DNA of 40,939 nucleotides from Brevundimonas sp. (lineage in GTDB: Bacteria > Pseudomonadota > Alphaproteobacteria > Caulobacterales > Caulobacteraceae): the NCBI RefSeq assembly GCF_003248455.1, contig NZ_QFNM01000028.1, positions 1 to 40,939 on the forward strand, given 5' to 3'. A program made the translations under genes and the position numbers. Below, in pieces: positions 37,562 through 40,939 of the stretch. The notes under the pieces were generated by a model. It searched no databases and was not told the origin of the DNA. It saw only the letters and a list, made by a program, of their open reading frames with translations. Position 1 is the first letter of the stretch. Each line of letters begins with the position of its first letter.

Positions 37562-37589
37562 AATCATATAAAGATATCCTTATATGATT
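37562..37589 (-). promoter_or_regulatory. SahR-type operator overlapping the met operon promoter
   Basis: A 28-bp palindrome with 13 of 14 base pairs symmetric, of the form AATCATATAA-(n8)-TTATATGATT with centre GATATC, lies in an AT-rich block that contrasts with its GC-rich surroundings. On the minus strand, a TTGCCA at 37595-37590 and TTTATA at 37572-37567 are 17 bases apart and could be -35 and -10 elements within the dyad. Transcription would then begin at or next to the ATG, giving a leaderless mRNA. Binding here would repress the operon. Confidence 0.82.
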
Positions 37590-37679
37590 TGGCAAGCGAA
37601 ATCGCTTCCTCCAGGGGCGTGCGACGGGAAGGGATCGTGCGGGCGTTCAAGGTTTTGCAGCCCCTTTTGGAGTGGTCCC

Positions 37680-38093
37680 ATGCGCACCCTGTTGATTACC
37701 GCCGTTGCCCTGGCCGTCGCCGGCCCCGTCCTGGCCCAGAGCGACTTTCCCGAACCGCCCATGCCGCAGATGTCTGGGCCTCAGATGTCTGGACCGCCGA
37801 TGGGCGGCCAGATGGGAGGGATGCGGCCGCCGCCCCGCGAGACCCTGGCCCAGATGCAGGCCCGGATGACCCAGATGTTCGACCGACTGGACGCCAACAA
37901 GGACGGGGTGGTCGATGCAAGCGAACTGGCCAATGCTCGCGGCGGGCGGATGCTGGCCCGTCTGGACGCCGATGGCGACGGCCGGGTCACGCGCGACGAG
38001 TTCACCGTCGGGACCGGCGCCCAGTTCAAGGCGCTGGACAAGAACGGCGACGGCGTCGTGACCGAAGACGAACGGCCGCAGCGTCCGAACTGA
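37680..38093 (+). CDS. Secreted EF-hand protein with Met-rich N-terminus
   Basis: The 137-residue product has a signal peptide (residues 1-20, ending VLAQ), a Pro/Met-rich stretch with six methionines at residues 28-48 (PPMPQMSGPQMSGPPMGG) and three EF-hand loops of the DxNxDG type at 71-82 (DANKDGVVDASE), 96-107 (DADGDGRVTRDE) and 120-131 (DKNGDGVVTEDE), all with the calcium-binding positions intact. It is probably a periplasmic calcium-binding protein; the methionines could in principle bind copper. The ATG follows GGAG at nine bases. The start is in the divergent region shared with the met operon. Confidence 0.85.
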   Translation: MRTLLITAVALAVAGPVLAQSDFPEPPMPQMSGPQMSGPPMGGQMGGMRPPPRETLAQMQARMTQMFDRLDANKDGVVDASELANARGGRMLARLDADGDGRVTRDEFTVGTGAQFKALDKNGDGVVTEDERPQRPN

Positions 38094-38095
38094 GG

Positions 38096-39022
38096 TCAAC
38101 CGACGGCCGTCTTCAGCGGTTCGCCCGCGAAATGCGCCTGAAGGTTTTGCATCAGCAGCATCAGCATGCCCTGCACCCCGGCCGTCGTGGCGCCGGCGGT
38201 GTGGGGCGTCAGAACGACGTTCGGCACGTCGGCCCAGCGCGCCGGGTCGGTCGGTTCCTCCATGAAGACGTCCAGGGCGGCCTGGCCCAGGGCCCCGGAT
38301 TTCAGCGACTCGATCAGGGCGTCCTCGTCGACCACCTGGCCGCGCGAGACATTGACCAGAAGGCCGTCGGACCCCAGCGCCTCCAGGACTTCGCGCGAGA
38401 TCAGTCCGCGATTGGTCTCGTCGGCCTTGCAGGCGACGACCAGGATGTCGCTGGCGCGGGCCAGGTCCAGCAAACTGTCGGCGCGGGGCCATTCGGCCGC
38501 GTGCGGGCGCGGCCCCCACCAGCCGACGGCCATGCGAAACGCCTCGGCGCGACTGGCCACGGCCTTGCCGATATGACCCAGGCCGACGACGCCCAGCTTC
38601 TGACCGGCCAGCGAGGCGGTGAGGGTGCGCGTCTCGGCCGTCCATTGGCCCGAGCGCACTTGGCGGTCGCCGGACGCGATCTGGCGACGCGCCGCCAGGA
38701 TCAGGCCCAGGGCATGGTCGGCGACATCCTCGTGGTTGACGCCCGGCGCATGGGTGACGGCCAGGCCGCGCTGGCGACACCAGTCGATGTCGATCCCGTC
38801 GTAGCCCGAGGTGAAACAGGCGATCAGGTCCAGATTGGGCAGGCGTTCGATCAGCGCCTTGTCCAGGGGCGCCTCGCCGGCGACGACTAGCGCGCGAATG
38901 TCGTGTGCGGCCTCCAGCGGCGGGCCTTCCCAAAAGCGATAGACGTCGTAGGCGCTCTCAAGAAACCCCGAGAGCGGGGCGAGATGCCGCTGCATGATGA
39001 GAACGGCGGGGCGTTGGGTCAT
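38096..39022 (-). CDS. D-2-hydroxyacid dehydrogenase (glyoxylate/hydroxypyruvate reductase type)
   Basis: The 308-residue NAD(P)-dependent enzyme has the D-isomer 2-hydroxyacid dehydrogenase layout: N-terminal part, a Rossmann domain with GLGHIG at 147-152 (GxGxxG), catalytic Arg227 (VNVSRGQ), the Glu in DVFMEEP near 255 and His274 in LTPHTAG. It should reduce a 2-oxo acid such as glyoxylate or hydroxypyruvate to the D-hydroxy acid; the coenzyme cannot be fixed from the sequence (residues after the second beta strand are GPRPHAAEW, with an Arg compatible with NADPH). It is two bases from the EF-hand gene stop, convergent, and lies 29 bases after the ettA stop on the same strand. Confidence 0.9.
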   Translation of the reverse strand: MTQRPAVLIMQRHLAPLSGFLESAYDVYRFWEGPPLEAAHDIRALVVAGEAPLDKALIERLPNLDLIACFTSGYDGIDIDWCRQRGLAVTHAPGVNHEDVADHALGLILAARRQIASGDRQVRSGQWTAETRTLTASLAGQKLGVVGLGHIGKAVASRAEAFRMAVGWWGPRPHAAEWPRADSLLDLARASDILVVACKADETNRGLISREVLEALGSDGLLVNVSRGQVVDEDALIESLKSGALGQAALDVFMEEPTDPARWADVPNVVLTPHTAGATTAGVQGMLMLLMQNLQAHFAGEPLKTAVG

Positions 39023-39051
39023 GCAGCGGCTCCTCTTGTCAGGTCAGGCGA

Positions 39052-40714
39052 TCAGCGCCCGAACTTCTGGTGCTGGATGCGTTTGGGGATGATGCTGTCG
39101 GCGCCCAGGCGGCGCATCTTGTCCTGTTCGTAGGCTTCGAAGTTGCCTTCGAACCATTCGACGTGGCCGTCGCCCTCGAAGGCCAGGATGTGGGTGGCCA
39201 GGCGGTCCAGGAACCAGCGGTCGTGGGAGATGACCACGGCGCAGCCGGCGAACTCCTCCAGCGCCTCTTCCAGGTTCTGAAGCGTCTCGATGTCCAGGTC
39301 GTTGGTCGGTTCGTCGAGCAGGATCAGATTGCCGCCCGAGGCCAGGGTCTTGGCCAGGTGGACGCGGTTGCGCTCGCCGCCGGACAGCTGGCCGACCTTC
39401 TTCTGCTGGTCGCCGCCCTTGAAGTTGAAGCTGCCGACATAGGCGCGGGTGTTGATCTCGCGCTTGCCGACCATCATCACGTCGGTGCCGCCCGAGATGG
39501 CCTGCCAGATGGTTTCGTCCGGCTTCAGGTCGTCGCGCGACTGGTCGACATAGGCGAGTTTGACGGTCTCGCCGACGCGGATCGTGCCGCCGTCGGGCTG
39601 TTCCTGGCCGGTGATCAGCTTGAACATGGTCGACTTGCCGGCACCGTTCGGGCCGATGACGCCGACGATGCCGTTGGGCGGCAGCTTGAAGGTCAGATTG
39701 TCGAACAGGACCTTGTCGCCGAACGACTTTTGCAGGCCTTCGACCTCCAGCACGACATTGCCCAGGCGGGGACCGGGCGGGATCTGGATGTGGGCGTGGG
39801 TCTGGGCGCCGCGCATCGATTCCTGTTCCTCGACCATCCGCTCATAGGCGGCCAGACGGGCCTTGGACTTGGCCTGACGGGCCTTGGCGCCCGACCGGAC
39901 CCATTCCAGTTCGCGGGTGAGGGCGCGCTGGCGGGCTTCGGATTCCGACTGCTCCTGCACGACGCGCTTGGTCTTGGCTTCCAGCCACGAGGAATAGTTG
40001 CCCTCGTGCGGGTGGCCGCGGCCGCGGTCCAGTTCCAGGGTCCATTTCGTCACCTGATCCAGGAAGTAGCGATCATGGGTGACGAGGATGACGCAGCCGG
40101 GGAAGTTCTCCAGATGGTGCTGCAGCCAGGCGACGGATTCGGCGTCCAGGTGGTTGGTCGGTTCGTCCATCAGCAGCATGTCGGCTGAGCAGCAGGCGGG
40201 CCAGGGCCACGCGGCGCTTTTCACCGCCGGACAGGTTGACGACCTCCCAGTCGTCGGGCGGGCAGCGCAGGGCGCCCATGGCCTGGTCGATGCGGCTGTC
40301 GATGTCCCAGACGTCGCCGGCGTCGATCTTTTCCTGGAGGGATGTCATCTCCTCCATCAGTTCGTCGGTGTAGTTTTCGCCCAGTTCGGCGGCGACTTCG
40401 TTGAAGCGGTTGACCCACTGCTTCTCCTCGCACCAGGCCTCGACGTTCTGGCGCACGTTCAGGGCGGGATCGAGCTGGGGCTCCTGCTCCAGATAGCCGC
40501 GCTTGACGCCGTCGGCGGCGCGGGCCTCGCCGGAGAATTCGGTGTCCAGGCCGGCCATGATCTTCAGCAGGGTGGACTTGCCCGAACCGTTGACGCCGAC
40601 GACGCCGATCTTGGCGTCGTTGTAGAAGCTGAGCCAGATGTTCTCGAAGATCTTCTTGCCGCCGGGAAAGGTCTTGGTCAGACCCTGCATCTGGAAAATA
40701 TATTGCTGCGCCAT
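39052..40714 (-). pseudogene. ettA: Energy-dependent translational throttle protein EttA, frameshifted
   Basis: EttA is an ABC-F ATPase with two tandem nucleotide-binding domains that gates entry into elongation from the ribosome E site. The N-terminal part (start ATG 40714) has Walker A GVNGSGKST at 40-48 and signature LSGGEKRR, but the frame is lost at about 40183, just after RRVALARLLLS. The second frame resumes directly with DMLLMDEPTNHLD and continues through the second ABC domain (GPNGAGKST, LSGGERNR, LLDEPTNDLD) to the stop at 39052. At the junction one base stands where the family has six, a net loss of five. Restoring them gives 555 residues, the length of E. coli EttA. Either the gene is broken here or the sequence has an error; all else is intact. 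Confidence 0.8.
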
Positions 40715-40939
40715 GAGGTGCGGTGTCGCCCTTCGGGTTCGTCGGATGGGAGGATGGCGCGGATGTAGCGATCCTGAGGCCCGAGAGCAAATAAGGCGGC
40801 GGACACGGCCGATCGGCCTCGCGCTTTCGCTGCGAAGTTCTGGAGGGCTGGGCGGAGCGCCGGGCCTTCGCCCGGAGTGTGAGTTTGTAAGTACCGTTTC
40901 GACGAAGGGTATGACGCTCCGCGCGGTTGGTTGGCCTGC

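Noticed and set aside
40860..40875. CCGGGC-CTTC-GCCCGG hairpin near the right edge
   Set aside because: Possible terminator or part of a dispersed repeat, but no T run and no flanking gene is visible to assign it to.

Overview
The window is a dense, GC-rich chromosomal segment whose gene content and gene order point to an alphaproteobacterium of the family Caulobacteraceae, most likely Brevundimonas or a close relative. This is inferred from the RNase E tail ending in a GWW motif, the rne / M48 protease / DsbA neighbourhood, a methionine synthase split into two genes behind an ArsR-methyltransferase regulator, and weak or absent Shine-Dalgarno sequences at several starts. There is no rRNA, tRNA, CRISPR array, prophage or insertion sequence that I can see. 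Almost all of it is housekeeping sequence.

Layout. 1-1402: end of the ribosomal protein/RNA polymerase operon (rpoA, rplQ) with a terminator, a GNAT acetyltransferase and a possible 39-residue membrane protein. 1476-5476: a GcvA-type LysR regulator, a two-gene ABC exporter and an ENPP-type phosphodiesterase lipoprotein. 5533-9476: a secreted TPR protein, then a DsbA-like oxidoreductase and an M48 metalloprotease downstream of rne. 9536-14962: RNase E, a 453-bp divergent control region, cell-wall amidase AmiC, a J-domain protein and BolA. 15039-22702: hybrid histidine kinase, ATP-dependent DNA ligase, MscS channel, threonine aldolase and an Atm1-type ABC exporter. 22687-26331: a response regulator with an unknown partner, accA, a HicA/DUF1902 toxin-antitoxin pair and xerD. 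26457-31737: aroK-aroB-GNAT operon, an MliC-like lipoprotein, tadA, an RluB-type pseudouridine synthase and rsmD. 31753-37559: the methionine operon sahR-metF-metH(N)-metH(C), read on the minus strand. 37680-40714: a Met-rich EF-hand protein, a D-2-hydroxyacid dehydrogenase and a frameshifted ettA. The last 225 bases hold no gene I recognise.

Working together. The clearest circuit is methionine/SAM metabolism. An ArsR regulator fused to a SAM-methyltransferase fold (SahR-like) is preceded by a nearly perfect 28-bp palindrome that begins two bases before its start codon and overlaps a plausible promoter; metF and both halves of the cobalamin-dependent methionine synthase follow with overlapping stop/start codons. 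aroK, aroB and an acetyltransferase form a second translationally coupled operon. rne, the protease and dsbA lie close enough to be co-transcribed.

The points I find most worth checking are: the SahR-like operator with a probable leaderless transcript; a 129-bp inverted-repeat element with perfect 31-bp arms between the two halves of methionine synthase; a net 5-base loss (equivalent to a +1 shift) in ettA; a toxin-antitoxin pair whose genes are separated by a 97-bp lower-GC spacer full of inverted repeats; and the head-to-head overlapping 5' ends of tadA and the pseudouridine synthase. I see no strong evidence of a wholly undescribed multi-gene system.
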